DNA of 64,000 nucleotides, taken from the NCBI RefSeq assembly GCF_900187565.1, contig NZ_FYED01000005.1:310001-374000 (forward strand), read 5' to 3'. The position numbers and the translations under genes are program-made. This document shows positions 46,942-63,997 of the stretch, one piece after another (position 1 is the first letter of the stretch; every line of letters starts with the position of its first letter). The notes below the pieces were generated by a model that saw only the letters and a program-made list of their open reading frames with translations, was not told the origin of the DNA and ran no database searches. Origin of the DNA: Pseudomonas sp. Irchel 3A7. GTDB lineage: Bacteria; Pseudomonadota; Gammaproteobacteria; Pseudomonadales; Pseudomonadaceae.

Positions 46942-47325
46942 TTACTTCTGCTCTTGAGCTGGAGGCACGTCAGTCGCTGGAGTAGCCGACTTTTGCTCTT
47001 GAAGCACCGGGACATCATCAGAAGCCGGTTGTTGCTTTGGAACTTCCAGTACCGCTGGATTTGGGAGACCTACTTGAGTCAGCTGGTAAGCCTTCTCTTT
47101 AGCAAAGTAACCTAACCCCAAGCTGGTTATGAAAAAACCTGCGGCAAGTATAGCAGTAAACTTACTAAGAAAGGTAGAGGAACCTTGGCTTCCGAACACA
47201 GTATTTGAAGCACCTGCTCCGAAAGACGCGCCAGCATCCGCACCTTTACCCTGCTGCAGCAATACCAGAGCTACTACGCCCAATGCACCCAGCAGATGAA
47301 AAACGACTACGACTGTTTCCAGCAT
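46942..47325 (-). CDS. secG: Preprotein translocase subunit SecG
   Basis: 127 residues from the ATG at 47325. Two membrane helices (about 2-22 and 52-72) around [27 protein letters not shown], then a Pro/Gln/Glu-rich tail of about 40 residues ([17 protein letters not shown]). Accessory part of the SecYEG channel. It starts four bases after the tpiA stop. Confidence 0.95.
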   Translation of the reverse strand: MLETVVVVFHLLGALGVVALVLLQQGKGADAGASFGAGASNTVFGSQGSSTFLSKFTAILAAGFFITSLGLGYFAKEKAYQLTQVGLPNPAVLEVPKQQPASDDVPVLQEQKSATPATDVPPAQEQK

Positions 47326-47329
47326 TTTT

Positions 47330-48085
47330 TCAGTTTCCCGCGGCGCGACAAATCGCACCGAACTCATCTGCATTCAGGGAAGCCCCACCAATGAGGCCCC
47401 CATCGATATCCGGCATGCCGAACAGTTCGACCGCATTGGCCGCCTTCACGCTGCCGCCGTATAGAAGCCGCACACCTTGCGCGACTTCAGAATTTTCTGC
47501 CGCCAACTGAGCGCGGATGGCTGCATGCACATCCTGAGCCTGTTGCGGCGAAGCAGTCAGCCCGGTACCAATGGCCCAGACCGGCTCGTAAGCAATGACT
47601 GCATTTGCAAAAGCACCGACACCCAACTCGTCGATGATGCTGCCCAGCTGCTGCGAGACGACTTCAAGCGTCTTCCCGGCCTCACGCCGCTCAAGGGTCT
47701 CCCCTATGCACAACACCGGAACCAGGCCACTTGCCTGCGCCGCCGCAAACTTGCGAATCAGCACTTCGTCCTGCTCGCCCATTAACTGACGGCGCTCGGA
47801 GTGCCCGACAAGCACCAGGGAACAACCTGCATCCACCAACTGACTTGGTGAGACCTCACCGGTCAGTGCGCCTTGCCCGGCTTCCACCGCAGAATTCTGC
47901 GCGCCGATCGAAATCGACTTTCCTTTCAAGCCATCAACCACTTGGCTGACATGCAACAAAGGCGGGAATACCGCCACTTCAACACCGCTCGGCAAGGCCA
48001 AGTCACGTAGGCCGTTGATCAGCTCAGCGACGCTGGCGCGGGTACCGTGCATCTTCCAGTTACCAGCTACCATAGGGCGACGCAT
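47330..48085 (-). CDS. tpiA: Triosephosphate isomerase
   Basis: 251 residues. NWKMHG (Lys), GHSERR (His) and [10 protein letters not shown] (catalytic Glu) are all in place. Interconverts dihydroxyacetone phosphate and glyceraldehyde 3-phosphate. Coupled closely to secG downstream. Confidence 0.97.
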   Translation of the reverse strand: MRRPMVAGNWKMHGTRASVAELINGLRDLALPSGVEVAVFPPLLHVSQVVDGLKGKSISIGAQNSAVEAGQGALTGEVSPSQLVDAGCSLVLVGHSERRQLMGEQDEVLIRKFAAAQASGLVPVLCIGETLERREAGKTLEVVSQQLGSIIDELGVGAFANAVIAYEPVWAIGTGLTASPQQAQDVHAAIRAQLAAENSEVAQGVRLLYGGSVKAANAVELFGMPDIDGGLIGGASLNADEFGAICRAAGN

Positions 48086-48151
48086 GCTGTACCTCGTCGG
48101 TCAAAGTGGGCGCAGATGTTACCCAACACAATCAAGGCTGGCAAGCCGAAT

Positions 48152-49489
48152 TCAGGCAGAAACTTCAGTTACCAGTTTTGCCAGCTCTTCGGCATACGCA
48201 CGAACTTGCTTTTCATCTTCGCCTTCGACCATGACACGCACCAGCGGCTCTGTACCGGACTTGCGCAACAGCACACGCCCGCGACCTGCCATGGCCTTGG
48301 TCACACGCTCGCTGGCTTCCTTGACCGCCGGATGATCCAGCGGACTTGCGCCACCACCGAAGCGTACATTGATCAGCACCTGAGGGCACTTGCGCAGCGC
48401 CTGGCGGGACTGAGCCAACCCTTCGGAGCGCGTCTTCAGCGCCATCAGCACCTGCAGCGCAGCGATGATCGCATCGCCGGTAGTCGTGTGATTGAAGCAA
48501 ACGATATGACCGGAATTTTCACCACCTACCAGCCAATTGCGCTCCAGCAGATCAGCGATCACATAACGGTCGCCGACATTGGCCCGCACGAATGGAATAG
48601 CCAGGTCCGCCAACGCCAGTTCAAGGCCCAGGTTACTCATCAATGTACCGACCACACCGCCCTGCAACTTGCCCCGCTCATGCAGATCGCGAGCAATGAT
48701 GAACAGCAATTCGTCACCATCAACGATTGTACCGGTGTGATCGACCATCAGGACACGATCGCCATCGCCATCGAATGCGATACCCAGATCAGCATGCTCG
48801 GCCAGGACCGCGGCCTGCAATTGCCCCATATGGGTCGAACCACAGTTATCGTTGATGTTTAATCCATTAGGTTGCGCAGACAGCACCACGACTTCGGCGC
48901 CCAGCTCACGGAACACACTAGGCGCGACTTTATAAGTCGCACCGTGGGCGCAGTCGAGAACGATCTTCAACCCAGAGAAACTGGTACCGGTCGGCACGCT
49001 GCTCTTGCAGAACTCGATATAGCGGCCGGAGGCGTCATTGATTCGCGAGACCTTGCCGATTTTGCTCGACTCGACCACGGTCATCGGCGTGTCCAGCAGC
49101 TCTTCGATCATCAACTCCAGCTCATCCGGCAGCTTGGTGCCCTTGCCAGAGAAAAACTTGATGCCGTTATCGTCATGGGGGTTGTGCGAGGCGCTGATCA
49201 CGATACCGGCCTCAGCCTGGAACGTGCGCGACAAATAAGCAATGGCCGGCGTCGGCATCGGGCCGAGCAGCATCACGTCAGCTCCCGCCGATGTCAGGCC
49301 GGCTTCAAGCGCCGACTCGAACATATATCCGGAAATCCGGGTGTCCTTGCCGACGAGTACCTTGCAGGCACCCATTTTGCGGAACGCCATGCCCGCAGCC
49401 CAGCCGAGCTTAAGCATAAAGTCAGGAGTAATCGGGTATTCGCCAACTCGACCACGAATGCCGTCAGTACCAAAGTATTTCCTAGTCAT
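48152..49489 (-). CDS. glmM: Phosphoglucosamine mutase
   Basis: 445 residues from the ATG at 49489 (GGAG upstream; an earlier start 11 codons back is unlikely). Phospho-Ser S101 in [14 protein letters not shown], metal loop DGDGDRVL, sugar loop GGENSGHIV and phosphate loop [15 protein letters not shown]. Makes glucosamine 1-phosphate for wall and LPS precursors. Placed 16 bases after folP, as in E. coli. Confidence 0.97.
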   Translation of the reverse strand: MTRKYFGTDGIRGRVGEYPITPDFMLKLGWAAGMAFRKMGACKVLVGKDTRISGYMFESALEAGLTSAGADVMLLGPMPTPAIAYLSRTFQAEAGIVISASHNPHDDNGIKFFSGKGTKLPDELELMIEELLDTPMTVVESSKIGKVSRINDASGRYIEFCKSSVPTGTSFSGLKIVLDCAHGATYKVAPSVFRELGAEVVVLSAQPNGLNINDNCGSTHMGQLQAAVLAEHADLGIAFDGDGDRVLMVDHTGTIVDGDELLFIIARDLHERGKLQGGVVGTLMSNLGLELALADLAIPFVRANVGDRYVIADLLERNWLVGGENSGHIVCFNHTTTGDAIIAALQVLMALKTRSEGLAQSRQALRKCPQVLINVRFGGGASPLDHPAVKEASERVTKAMAGRGRVLLRKSGTEPLVRVMVEGEDEKQVRAYAEELAKLVTEVSA

Positions 49490-49505
49490 AAGCGCTCCAT
49501 CATTC

Positions 49506-50357
49506 TTATTCGGCTGATTCAACTGCTGCGATCATCCTCACCACGTCGATTGTCTCGGCTACATCATGGACGCGCAATATACGCGCACCCTTGTGTGAAG
49601 CCAGCGCCGCCAGGGCGAGCCCGCCATACAGGCGCTCATCCACTGGACGACTCAACGCCTGGCCTATCATGCTCTTGCGCGAAACCCCGACCAACAGGGG
49701 CCGCCCCAAGGCGTGCAAGGCCTCCATATGCTTGAACAAGCTTAGATTGTGCTGCAAGGTTTTGGCGAAACCAAAACCCGGATCAAGAATGATCCGTTCA
49801 GCGGGAATTCCCACTGAGGCGCATTCAGCCATTCGCCCGGCAAGAAACTCGCCCACCTCTTTTGTAACGTTCTGGTACTGCGGGTTGTCCTGCATGTCGC
49901 CCGGCTCACCGAGCATATGCATCAGACAGACCGGCAACCCCGTGGCCGCCGCCGCATCCAGTGCACCATCGCGGCGCAGCGAGCGCACGTCGTTGATCAA
50001 ACCAGCCCCCAGCCGTGCGGTTTCGCGCATGACTGCCGGCGTGGAGGTATCGACCGAGATAATCACATCCAGCTCGCGATGTATTCGTTCGACAATCGGA
50101 GCGACGCGCTCAAGCTCTTCCAGCGGCGATACCGCCCTGGCACCGGGTCGCGTCGATTCACCGCCGACATCGATCAGTGTCGCACCAGCCGCCACCATGG
50201 CTTCGGCGTGGCGCAAGGCGGCATCGAGCTGGCTGTATTGACCGCCATCGGAGAAAGAATCGGGAGTGACATTGAGAATGCCCATGACATGCGTCTGGGC
50301 CAAATCAAGAACCCGGTTGCCGCAAGGCAACCGGGTCGAGGACTGAACAAAAGTCAT
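49506..50357 (-). CDS. folP: Dihydropteroate synthase
   Basis: 283 residues. [24 protein letters not shown] and the pterin-site pieces [14 protein letters not shown] and GVSRKSMIG are clear. Joins 4-aminobenzoate to the pterin in folate synthesis, the sulfonamide target. Starts eight bases after ftsH ends. Confidence 0.97.
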   Translation of the reverse strand: MTFVQSSTRLPCGNRVLDLAQTHVMGILNVTPDSFSDGGQYSQLDAALRHAEAMVAAGATLIDVGGESTRPGARAVSPLEELERVAPIVERIHRELDVIISVDTSTPAVMRETARLGAGLINDVRSLRRDGALDAAAATGLPVCLMHMLGEPGDMQDNPQYQNVTKEVGEFLAGRMAECASVGIPAERIILDPGFGFAKTLQHNLSLFKHMEALHALGRPLLVGVSRKSMIGQALSRPVDERLYGGLALAALASHKGARILRVHDVAETIDVVRMIAAVESAE

Positions 50358-50365
50358 TTCAAACC

Positions 50366-52285
50366 TTAAACGTCAGCAGCCGGACCGCCGATAGGTGTTT
50401 GCGGACGCTCATCCTGCACCGCCGGTGGCGTTCCAGAAGTACCGGTACCACCCGACCAATCGCGAGGTTCGCGAGGAGTACGTCCGGCCATGATGTCGTC
50501 AATCTGCTCGGCATCAATGGTTTCGTACTTCATCAGGGCATCAGCCATGGCGTCGAGTTTGTCACGATTATCCGTAAGGATCTGTTTCGCCGTGCCATAG
50601 CACTGATCAATGATACTGCGCACTTCGGAGTCGATCAGCTTCGCCGTTTCACCCGAGAAGCTTGCATTCTGGCCACCACCGCCGCGACCGAGGAACACTT
50701 CGCCCTCTTCTTCGGCGTACATCAATGGACCGAGTTTCTCCGACAGCCCCCACTTGGTCACCATGTTCCGCGCAATCTGACTGGCACGCATGATGTCGTT
50801 GGAGGCGCCGGTGGTAACACCATCGAAGCCCAGGGTCATCTCTTCGGCGATACGGCCACCGTACAGCGAGCAGATCTGGCTGATCAAGGCGCGCTTGGAA
50901 AGGCTGTAGCGATCCTCTTCCGGCAGGAACATGGTCACACCCAGCGCACGACCGCGCGGGATGATAGAGACCTTGTACACCGGATCATGCTCAGGCACGA
51001 CGCGACCAACGATAGCGTGACCCGCCTCGTGATAAGCGGTGTTCTGCTTTTCTTTCTCGGACATGACCATGGATTTGCGCTCGGCACCCATCATGATCTT
51101 GTCTTTGGCCAGTTCGAATTCTTTCATTTCAACGATGCGCTTGCCGGCACGCGCGGCGAACAACGACGCCTCGTTCACCAGGTTGGCCAGGTCGGCACCG
51201 GAGAAACCAGGCGTACCACGGGCGATCACGGCAGGAGCGACGTCATCACCCATTGGCACTTTGCGCATGTGGACCTTGAGAATCTGTTCACGACCGCGAA
51301 TATCCGGCAGACCAACCACAACCTGACGGTCGAAACGGCCCGGACGCAGCAGCGCAGGGTCCAGTACGTCAGGACGGTTGGTCGCGGCAATCACGATGAT
51401 GCCGTCGTTCATTTCGAAACCGTCCATCTCCACCAGCAACTGGTTGAGAGTCTGCTCGCGCTCATCGTGACCGCCGCCCATGCCAGCGCCACGGTGGCGA
51501 CCGACGGCGTCGATTTCATCGATGAAGATGATGCATGGCGCGTGCTTCTTGGCCTGTTCGAACATATCGCGAACACGGCTGGCACCCACACCGACAAACA
51601 TTTCGACGAAATCGGAACCGGAGATGGTGAAGAACGGTACTTTGGCTTCGCCAGCAATGGCCTTGGCCAGCAAGGTCTTACCGGTACCCGGAGGGCCGAC
51701 CATCAGCACGCCGCGAGGGATACGACCGCCCAGGCGCTGGAACTTGCCCGGATCACGCAGGAACTCGACCAGCTCGCCAACTTCTTCCTTGGCTTCGTCG
51801 CAACCGGCAACGTCAGCCAGGGTGGTCTTTACCTGATCCTCGGAGAGCAGGCGTGCCTTGCTCTTGCCAAAGCTCATTGGCCCGCCCTTGCCACCGGCAC
51901 CACCCTGCATCTGCCGCATGAAGAACATGAACACGGCAATGATCACCAGGATCGGGAAGCTCGCCACCAGGAGTTGAGTCCAGATGCTTTGCTGTTCAGG
52001 CTGCTTGCCTTCGACCACGACGTGGTTATCCACCAGATCGCCGATCAGACCGTTATCCTGGATTGCCGGACGAATGGTCTTGAAGCTGTCGCCATCGTTG
52101 CGCTTGCCGGTAATCACGTAGCCATCAACCGCCACGCGCTCGACCTTGCCATCCTTGACCTGCTGGATGAAGTCGGAATAGTTGAGGGTCTGCGGCTCGT
52201 TAGGGCTGGAGAAGTTGTTCATCACCGTCACCAGGACAGCCGCGATGATCAACCACAGGATCAGATTCTTTGCCATATCGTTCAA
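50366..52285 (-). CDS. ftsH: ATP-dependent zinc metalloprotease FtsH
   Basis: 639 residues from a TTG at 52285 that lies 7 bases after AGAGGG; the ATG three codons on (52276, MAKNLILW) is the other candidate and is 16 bases from that site. Membrane helices at about 5-25 and 105-125 with a periplasmic domain between, AAA+ module with GPPGTGKT and [15 protein letters not shown] region, and HEAGH zinc site. Degrades membrane proteins and LpxC-type regulators. The gap to rlmE holds a CGCCATTA element resembling a heat-shock -10 box, without a good -35. Confidence 0.97.
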   Translation of the reverse strand: MNDMAKNLILWLIIAAVLVTVMNNFSSPNEPQTLNYSDFIQQVKDGKVERVAVDGYVITGKRNDGDSFKTIRPAIQDNGLIGDLVDNHVVVEGKQPEQQSIWTQLLVASFPILVIIAVFMFFMRQMQGGAGGKGGPMSFGKSKARLLSEDQVKTTLADVAGCDEAKEEVGELVEFLRDPGKFQRLGGRIPRGVLMVGPPGTGKTLLAKAIAGEAKVPFFTISGSDFVEMFVGVGASRVRDMFEQAKKHAPCIIFIDEIDAVGRHRGAGMGGGHDEREQTLNQLLVEMDGFEMNDGIIVIAATNRPDVLDPALLRPGRFDRQVVVGLPDIRGREQILKVHMRKVPMGDDVAPAVIARGTPGFSGADLANLVNEASLFAARAGKRIVEMKEFELAKDKIMMGAERKSMVMSEKEKQNTAYHEAGHAIVGRVVPEHDPVYKVSIIPRGRALGVTMFLPEEDRYSLSKRALISQICSLYGGRIAEEMTLGFDGVTTGASNDIMRASQIARNMVTKWGLSEKLGPLMYAEEEGEVFLGRGGGGQNASFSGETAKLIDSEVRSIIDQCYGTAKQILTDNRDKLDAMADALMKYETIDAEQIDDIMAGRTPREPRDWSGGTGTSGTPPAVQDERPQTPIGGPAADV

Positions 52286-52477
52286 TTAACTACCCTCTGA
52301 AGCAAGCTCCGCTAATGGCGCGCGCTTCGCATGATATTCACCGGCCTAACTTACTACATTACCTACAACTCTGGCAGGCGCCGTCTGTAACCCTTTGTGA
52401 AACACTTCCTACACAATATTCGCTATTTCTCACAGGGCGAAATACGAAATTCCTATTGCCCCGCAAAAAAACCCGCT

Positions 52478-53107
52478 TTATTCACTCCGACCGCGGTAGC
52501 CCCAAGCCAGCATGTATTGCTCGCGGGAACTGCCGCGGGAAGAGTCCGGCTTGATCATCTGGACCTTGTCGAATTTCTGACGAGCGTCCTTCACGTAAGC
52601 ATCAAACCCTTCACCCTGAAAAACCTTGATCACGAAATTACCACCCGGCTTGAGTATCCGAGCCGCCAGATCAAGCGCCAGCTCGCAAAGAAACATGGCT
52701 TTGGGCATATCTACGGCAGGCGTACCACTCATATTGGGGGCCATATCGGAAATCACAAGGTCCACTTGCGAATTACCCACGGCGTCCAGGATCCGAGCGA
52801 GCACTTCGTCCTGAGTGAAGTCACCCTGGATGAAAGTCACGTCCGGAATGCTGTCCATTTCCAGGATGTCCGAGGCGATCAGGCGTCCCTGACCACCGAT
52901 CAGCCGACTGGTGACCTGCGACCAGCCACCGGGCGCCGCCCCCAGATCGACAACCGTCATACCCGGACGGATCAGCTTGTATTTCTCCTGGACCTCCAGA
53001 AGCTTGTAACTCGCACGCGAGCGGTAGCCATCCTTCTGCGCCTGCTTCACATAGGGATCATTGACATGTCTTTTCAGCCAACCAAGGCTTGTCTTGGAAC
53101 GCGCCAT
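52478..53107 (-). CDS. rlmE: 23S rRNA 2'-O-methyltransferase (U2552)
   Basis: 209 residues. [32 protein letters not shown] (SAM loop), [13 protein letters not shown] and the K-D-K-E set typical of FtsJ/RrmJ. Late 50S maturation factor and heat-shock gene in E. coli. Upstream of ftsH, divergent from yhbY. Confidence 0.97.
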   Translation of the reverse strand: MARSKTSLGWLKRHVNDPYVKQAQKDGYRSRASYKLLEVQEKYKLIRPGMTVVDLGAAPGGWSQVTSRLIGGQGRLIASDILEMDSIPDVTFIQGDFTQDEVLARILDAVGNSQVDLVISDMAPNMSGTPAVDMPKAMFLCELALDLAARILKPGGNFVIKVFQGEGFDAYVKDARQKFDKVQMIKPDSSRGSSREQYMLAWGYRGRSE

Positions 53108-53208
53108 TGGGCACCTCGATGATAAGGGTCGTGATTAGTTGGGCGGATCCACGAACCCTCGGGTAAAATGGCCGCCATTTTACAGAATCCAGACGAAAGG
53201 GTCAGATT

Positions 53209-53517
53209 ATGCCGCTCACTCAAGAGCAGAAGAAACAGTACAAATCCATTGGCCACCATCTGAAACCAGTTTTGATTGTGGCTGACAACGGTCTGACTGA
53301 AGGTGTGCTAGCCGAACTTGAACGCGCTTTGGCGGATCACGAGCTGATCAAGATCAAGCTCAACATCCTGGATCGCGAATCGCGCCTGGCGTCCATTGCA
53401 GAACTGTGCAAAGTCGGCAAAGCGGACCTGGTTCAAGTCATCGGCAAGATGGCACTGATTTACCGCAAGAACTTCAGCGTCAACAAGCAGCTGTCGAACG
53501 TCCATCGCTTCAAGTGA
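53209..53517 (+). CDS. yhbY: YhbY-type CRM-domain RNA-binding protein
   Basis: 102 residues, a single CRM domain: LTQEQKKQYKSIGHHLKPVLIV, NGLTEGVLAELERAL, HELIKIKL and the GxxG-like region near IGKMALIYRK. Associates with pre-50S subunits. It is divergent from rlmE with a 101-bp gap and converges on the DUF4149 gene. Confidence 0.95.
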   Translation: MPLTQEQKKQYKSIGHHLKPVLIVADNGLTEGVLAELERALADHELIKIKLNILDRESRLASIAELCKVGKADLVQVIGKMALIYRKNFSVNKQLSNVHRFK

Positions 53518-53526
53518 TGGCAAGGG

Positions 53527-53931
53527 TCAAGGGTGTGCTTCGCGCACCCTGCCACTCCATCCCGGTACGGGCTGCAATACCAGCACCAGCCCGGAAAGGC
53601 CCAGGACAAGATAGCTGAACACCTGCCAACGCACTGCATCCGGCCAACCGATACGCGCCGCGAAGTACATCGCACACGCATACAGCGCCATCAACAACAG
53701 TTGCCCGCGAATATCCCGCCATAGACTCGCAAGGCCCTCGGCCTGAACCAGCACCAAAGCCTGAAAAACCACGCACGTGGCGGCAAACCCCACCACCAGC
53801 GCATTCAACATGCCTGCGATTTCGTCGATCAGCAGCGGCGCCAGGCCGATTCGCCCCAGCACCGGCAGCAGACCGATGTGCAACAACCACAGACCGCCGA
53901 CCCACAACATCTGGGTCAGCTGCCAAAGCAT
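53527..53931 (-). CDS. DUF4149-type membrane protein
   Basis: 134 residues from the ATG at 53931; the frame extends 32 codons upstream into greA but the hydrophobic start MLWQLTQMLWVGGLWLLHIG fits family members. Four membrane helices (about 5-25, 42-62, 80-97, 102-120). Function unknown. Common between yhbY and greA in pseudomonads. No good ribosome site precedes the ATG, so coupling to greA (stop 28 bases upstream) is possible. Confidence 0.85.
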   Translation of the reverse strand: MLWQLTQMLWVGGLWLLHIGLLPVLGRIGLAPLLIDEIAGMLNALVVGFAATCVVFQALVLVQAEGLASLWRDIRGQLLLMALYACAMYFAARIGWPDAVRWQVFSYLVLGLSGLVLVLQPVPGWSGRVREAHP

Positions 53932-53959
53932 GGCGCCCGCTCGAAGCGGACGCCTGCCT

Positions 53960-54438
53960 TTAGATGTGGCGAACTTCGACAATCTCGTACTCGATAACGC
54001 CACCAGGCGTTTTGACGACGACCACATCGCCCTCTTCCTTGGCGATCAAGGCGCGAGCAATGGGCGAGCCGACCGAAATCTTGCCGAGTTTGATGTCAGC
54101 TTCGTCCTCACCAACAATCTGGTAGGTCACGCTTTCATCGGTTTCGACGTTGGCGATTTCGACGGTCGTGCCAAAAATCACTTTGCCAGTATGAGGAATG
54201 GTCGTGACGTCGATAACCACAGCGTTCTGCATGCGGCCTTCGATGTCACGGATCCGTGCCTCGACCATACCTTGTTGCTCGCGAGCAGCGTGGTATTCGG
54301 CGTTTTCCTTCAAGTCACCCAACTCGCGGGCCGTACCGATGTCCTGGCTGAGCTTCGGACGGACGACTTTGGTCAGGTGAGCGTGCTCCTCTTCCAGGGC
54401 GCGAGCGCCCTGAACGGTCATCGGGTACTTCGTTATGC

Positions 54439-54442
<4 letters not shown>
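53960..54442 (-). CDS. greA: Transcription elongation factor GreA
   Basis: 160 residues. N-terminal coiled coil with the acidic tip ([21 protein letters not shown]) that reaches into the RNAP channel, and a C-terminal FKBP-like domain ([24 protein letters not shown]). Rescues backtracked polymerase. Its ATG overlaps the carB stop (ATGA), so it is translated with carAB. Confidence 0.97.
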
Positions 54443-57660
<3,218 letters not shown>

Positions 57661-57778
57661 GGGTTTGTCACTCAAATCCGCAGGTCAGTCGGCTAGCCGT
57701 CTTGTTCAATCTCTGAAGACTTGAGGGGGCCGCCGGTATCGGGACCGCCCTCAAGCTTTGCTACATCACGGCGAGCGA

Positions 57779-58915
57779 TCAGCGTCGCTTGGCCATCTCA
57801 TTGATGAAGCGATCGAACAGTGGCGCTACGTCGTTCGGGCCAGGGCTGGCTTCAGGGTGACCCTGGAAGCTGAAGGCGCTCTTGTCGGTACGCTCGATCC
57901 CTTGCAGGGTGCCGTCGAACAGCGATTTGTGGATCGCGCGGACGTTGGCTGGCAGGGTCGCTTCGTCAACCGCAAAACCGTGGTTCTGGCTGGTGATCAT
58001 CACGACACCGGTATCCAGATCCTGGACCGGGTGGTTGGCACCGTGGTGGCCGTGGCCCATTTTCAGGGTCTTTGCGCCGGAGGCCAGGGCCAGCAACTGG
58101 TGACCGAGGCAGATACCGAACACCGGAATCTCGGTTTCCAGCACATCCTTGATCGCCTGGATCGCATAGTCGCAAGGCTCCGGATCACCTGGGCCGTTGG
58201 ACAGGAACACGCCGTCCGGCTTCAGCGCCAGCACATCAGCCGCAGGGGTCTGAGCAGGCACCACGGTCACGCGGCAACCGCGCTCGACCAGCATGCGCAG
58301 GATGTTCACTTTGACGCCGTAGTCGTAGGCCACCACGTGATAGGGCAGCTCGGAAGCTTCAATGGTCGCGTGGCTGTCGGTTTTCAGATCCCAGACAGTC
58401 GAGCGCCACTCGTAGGTGTCCTTGGTGCTGACGACTTTCGCCAGGTCCATGCCTTTGAGACCAGGGAAGCCCTGGGCAGCGGCGACGGCGGCTTCTTCGG
58501 AAATGTTGTCACCGGCCATGATGCAGCCGTTCTGCGCGCCTTTTTCACGCAGGATGCGCGTCAGGCGGCGGGTGTCGATACCGGCGATTGCCACAACATT
58601 GTTGGCTTTCAGGTAGTCGGACAGGGACATCGTGTTACGCCAGTTGCTCGCTACCAGCGGCAGGTCACGGATAACCAGACCGGCGGACCAGACGCGGTTC
58701 GACTCGGCATCTTCCGGCGTGGTGCCGGTGTTGCCGATGTGCGGGTAAGTCAGGGTAACGATTTGTTGGGCGTAGGAAGGATCGGTAAGGATTTCCTGAT
58801 AGCCGGTCATTGCGGTGTTGAACACCACCTCACCAACGGTTTGACCGTCGGCTCCAATGGCTTCGCCGCGAAAAATGCTGCCATCAGCAAGGGCGAGTAT
58901 GGCTGGCTTAGTCAA
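57779..58915 (-). CDS. carA: Carbamoyl-phosphate synthase small subunit
   Basis: 378 residues starting at TTG (58915), which has GGGAGG five bases upstream. Glutamine amidotransferase with nucleophile in [13 protein letters not shown], and the His and Glu in [11 protein letters not shown]. Supplies ammonia to CarB. The leader between dapB and carA holds a terminator-like hairpin at 58961-58998. Confidence 0.97.
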   Translation of the reverse strand: MTKPAILALADGSIFRGEAIGADGQTVGEVVFNTAMTGYQEILTDPSYAQQIVTLTYPHIGNTGTTPEDAESNRVWSAGLVIRDLPLVASNWRNTMSLSDYLKANNVVAIAGIDTRRLTRILREKGAQNGCIMAGDNISEEAAVAAAQGFPGLKGMDLAKVVSTKDTYEWRSTVWDLKTDSHATIEASELPYHVVAYDYGVKVNILRMLVERGCRVTVVPAQTPAADVLALKPDGVFLSNGPGDPEPCDYAIQAIKDVLETEIPVFGICLGHQLLALASGAKTLKMGHGHHGANHPVQDLDTGVVMITSQNHGFAVDEATLPANVRAIHKSLFDGTLQGIERTDKSAFSFQGHPEASPGPNDVAPLFDRFINEMAKRR

Positions 58916-58960
58916 GAAGACCTCCCGTAAATAAAGCCTGAAAGGGCGATCGCAGGTTGT

Positions 58961-58998
58961 AAAAAAGCGGAGTGACGTATGGACACATCACCCCGCTT
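58961..58998 (-). terminator. Terminator or attenuator upstream of carA
   Basis: On the minus strand AAGCGGGGTGATGTG pairs with TACGTCACTCCGCTT (a few mismatches), followed by TTTTTT. It stands 45 bases before the carA start, so it either ends dapB transcripts or attenuates carA. Confidence 0.7.
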
Positions 58999-59174
58999 CT
59001 TCACTGAATTATTCTGCGCGCTTTTAGTGGACACACTAAAGCTGTAGCTTACAGAAAAAGGCATTTTTGGTCTACCGCCAATGAGCCCGAAAGGCCGGAG
59101 AATGCGACAGGTCGTCGCTTGGCGGAGTAAAAACGGGCTCAAACGCTGGGTTTGAACCCGATTTCGGGCACATC

Positions 59175-61113
<1,939 letters not shown>

Positions 61114-61411
61114 AAGTCTTTTGCACTCTTGAGGACGTTCGACAAACCTCTCCTGAGCCTCGCCGAACTCGTTGAGCCCCAATGCAGGCCCGGACCCAAC
61201 TCACGTCAATTCAACGATCCTGGTCTTTGTTTCGATGCGGCACTTTCGGCTCGGAAAGCAGGAGCATTTCCGGCCATGCCACCAACATCCGAACGTTGTC
61301 GCATGCTGTAAAAATTCGCTAACTCCAGACACGCCAACGCGGGAGCAAGCTCCCGCGCGGCGACATCCTACCAGTCACCGCCTGAAGGCAGTCAACCGGC
61401 CGACCAACAAC
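61114..61411 (-). other. dnaK-dnaJ intergenic region with a REP half
   Basis: 298 bases without a gene. GCGGGAGCAAGCTCCCGCGC at 61339-61358 is a single REP palindrome that may slow or end the dnaK transcript. A dnaJ promoter could lie at 61130-61300, but none was identified. Confidence 0.55.
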
Positions 61412-63328
61412 TTACTTGTGGTCTTTGACTTCTTCGAACTCGGCGTCGACGACGTCGTCAGCCTTCTCAGCCGATTCGCCTTGCGGTGCAGCACCTTCAG
61501 CTGGCTGCGCCTGCTCGGCGTACATTTTCTGAGCCACTGGCGCGGAAACCTTGGACAGTTCTTCAACCTTGGCTTCGATAGCGGCCTTGTCGTCGCCTTT
61601 TACAGCGGCTTCCAGGGCAACGACTGCGGCTTCGATTGCGGTCTTCTCTTCAGCGCTCACCTTGTCGCCAGCATCAGCGACCATTTTGCGCGTCGAGTGA
61701 ACCAGTGCATCACCCTGGTTACGGGCAGCGGCCAGCTCTTCGAACTTGCGGTCTTCCTCGGCGTTGGCCTCGGCATCACGCACCATGCGCTCGATTTCTT
61801 CGTCGGACAGACCGGAGTTGGCCTTGATCACGATCGACTGAGTCTTGCCGGTAGCCTTGTCCTTGGCGCCTACGTGCAGAATGCCGTTGGCGTCGATGTC
61901 GAAGGTCACTTCGATTTGTGGCACACCACGTGGTGCTGGTGGAATCTCGGCCAGGTCGAACTTGCCCAGGGACTTGTTCTGCGCCGCTTGCTTACGCTCA
62001 CCTTGCAGCACGTGAATGGTCACGGCGCCCTGGTTGTCGTCGGCAGTCGAGAACACTTGCGATTTCTTGGTAGGAATCGTGGTGTTTTTCTCGATCAGCG
62101 CAGTCATCACGCCACCCATGGTTTCGATACCCAGGGTCAGCGGGCTGACGTCCAGCAGCAGAACGTCTTTTACGTCGCCGGCCAGAACGGCACCCTGAAT
62201 CGCAGCACCCATGGCAACGGCTTCGTCCGGGTTCACGTCTTTACGAGCTTCTTTACCGAAGAACTCGGTCACCAGTTTCTGAACCAGTGGCATACGGGTC
62301 TGACCACCGACCAGGATCACGTCGTTGATCGAGCCAACGTCGATACCGGAGTCTTTCAGCGCGATGCGGCAAGGTTCGATGGTGCGTTGAACCAGGTCTT
62401 CTACCAGCGCTTCCAGCTTGGCGCGGGAGATCTTCACGTTCAGGTGCTTAGGACCGGTGGCGTCTGCAGTGATGTACGGCAGGTTCACGTCGGTCGACTG
62501 AGCGGAAGACAGCTCGATCTTGGCTTTTTCAGCAGCTTCTTTCAGGCGCTGCATCGCCAGCGGGTCACCCTTGAGGTTCATGCCGCTTTCTTTCTTGAAT
62601 TCGTCGACGAGGTAGTCGATCAGACGAATGTCGAAGTCTTCACCACCCAGGAAGGTGTCGCCGTTGGTGGCCAACACTTCGAACTGGTGCTCGCCATCGA
62701 CTTCGGCGATTTCGATCACGGATACGTCGAAAGTACCGCCACCCAGGTCATAAACGATCACGGTGTGATCGCCCTTGGCCTTGTCCATACCGTACGCCAG
62801 AGCAGCCGCGGTTGGTTCGTTGATGATACGTTTAACGTCCAGGCCCGCGATGCGGCCGGCGTCTTTGGTGGCCTGACGCTGGCTGTCGTTGAAGTAGGCC
62901 GGAACGGTGATCACCGCTTCGGTCACTGGCTCGCCGAGATAGTCTTCGGCGGTCTTCTTCATTTTCTTCAGGATTTCAGCCGAGATTTGTGGCGGAGCCA
63001 TTTTCTGGCCGTTCACTTCAACCCAGGCGTCGTTGTTGTCAGCCTTGACGATCTTGTAAGGGACCATCTGGATGTCTTTCTGTACGACTTCTTCTTCGAA
63101 GCGACGACCGATCAGACGCTTCACCGCGTACAAGGTGTTGTGCGGATTGGTCACGGCCTGACGCTTGGCGGACTGGCCAACCAGGATTTCGCCATCATTG
63201 GCGTAAGCGATGATCGACGGTGTGGTGCGCGCGCCTTCGGCGTTTTCAATAACTTTGGCTTTGCCGTTTTCCAGCACGGAGACGCAGGAGTTGGTAGTCC
63301 CCAGGTCGATACCGATAATTTTGCCCAT
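61412..63328 (-). CDS. dnaK: Chaperone DnaK (Hsp70)
   Basis: 638 residues from the ATG at 63328, seven bases after GGGAGA; a GTG two codons earlier overlaps that site. [35 protein letters not shown] and the linker VLLLDVSPL are intact, ending in a charged lid and EFEEVKDHK. Driven by the sigma-32 promoter at 63407-63435 as well as from grpE. Confidence 0.98.
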   Translation of the reverse strand: MGKIIGIDLGTTNSCVSVLENGKAKVIENAEGARTTPSIIAYANDGEILVGQSAKRQAVTNPHNTLYAVKRLIGRRFEEEVVQKDIQMVPYKIVKADNNDAWVEVNGQKMAPPQISAEILKKMKKTAEDYLGEPVTEAVITVPAYFNDSQRQATKDAGRIAGLDVKRIINEPTAAALAYGMDKAKGDHTVIVYDLGGGTFDVSVIEIAEVDGEHQFEVLATNGDTFLGGEDFDIRLIDYLVDEFKKESGMNLKGDPLAMQRLKEAAEKAKIELSSAQSTDVNLPYITADATGPKHLNVKISRAKLEALVEDLVQRTIEPCRIALKDSGIDVGSINDVILVGGQTRMPLVQKLVTEFFGKEARKDVNPDEAVAMGAAIQGAVLAGDVKDVLLLDVSPLTLGIETMGGVMTALIEKNTTIPTKKSQVFSTADDNQGAVTIHVLQGERKQAAQNKSLGKFDLAEIPPAPRGVPQIEVTFDIDANGILHVGAKDKATGKTQSIVIKANSGLSDEEIERMVRDAEANAEEDRKFEELAAARNQGDALVHSTRKMVADAGDKVSAEEKTAIEAAVVALEAAVKGDDKAAIEAKVEELSKVSAPVAQKMYAEQAQPAEGAAPQGESAEKADDVVDAEFEEVKDHK

Positions 63329-63406
63329 GTTCACTCTCCCGAAACTTTGGATTTGGTTGCCGCAGCGGTTGTTGCCAACTGCGGTAGCACTTAAACGCTT
63401 GACTTC

Positions 63407-63435
63407 TAAATGGGGGCCTTGCGGCTAATTTCAAG
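63407..63435 (-). promoter_or_regulatory. Sigma-32 heat-shock promoter for dnaK
   Basis: On the minus strand CTTGAAA (63429-63435) is followed by 13 bases and CCCCATTTA (63407-63415), a close match to the sigma-32 consensus CTTGAAA-N13-CCCCATNT. The -35 box overlaps the last codons and stop of grpE. Confidence 0.85.
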
Positions 63436-63997
63436 CCTGCTCATCAATAGAAGGCGATACTGGCGCCGGAGCCTTGCTGACCACGACCATCGCCGGGCGC
63501 AGCAGGCGTCCGTTGAGCTGGTAGCCCTTCTGGAACACCTTGAGCACGCTGTTCGGCTCGAGGTCGGCGCTTTCCTGCATGGCCATGGCCTGGTGCAGGA
63601 CGGCGTTGAATGGTTCGCCGTGCGGATCGATCGCTTCCAGCTGATAACGCTTCAGGGTGTCCTGGAACATTTTCAGGGTCAGCTCGATACCTTCGCGCAT
63701 TGGACGGATGCTTTCGTCATCCGGGCTGGACAACTCCAGACCGCGCTCCAGGCTGTCAATGATCGGCAGCAGGTCGCCGGCGAATTTTTCCAGCGCGAAT
63801 TTGTGAGCCTTTTCTACATCCTGCTCGGCGCGACGGCGGACGTTCTGCAGATCGGCGGCTACACGCAAAGCCTGATCCTGCGCACCTGCCAGTTGCTCTT
63901 CGAGCACTTGTACACGAGCCGCCAGGTCTTCACCCGAAGCCTCGGGCGCCTGGTTGGCGTCTGGATTTTGCGTATCCACTGTCTGTTCGTCAGCCAT
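63431..63997 (-). CDS. grpE: Nucleotide exchange factor GrpE
   Basis: 188 residues, complete: ATG at 63997, three bases from the window edge. Acidic N-terminal region, long coiled-coil (about 25-90), beta-wing near the end ([29 protein letters not shown]). Releases ADP from DnaK. Its promoter lies beyond the window. Confidence 0.97.
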   Translation of the reverse strand: MADEQTVDTQNPDANQAPEASGEDLAARVQVLEEQLAGAQDQALRVAADLQNVRRRAEQDVEKAHKFALEKFAGDLLPIIDSLERGLELSSPDDESIRPMREGIELTLKMFQDTLKRYQLEAIDPHGEPFNAVLHQAMAMQESADLEPNSVLKVFQKGYQLNGRLLRPAMVVVSKAPAPVSPSIDEQA

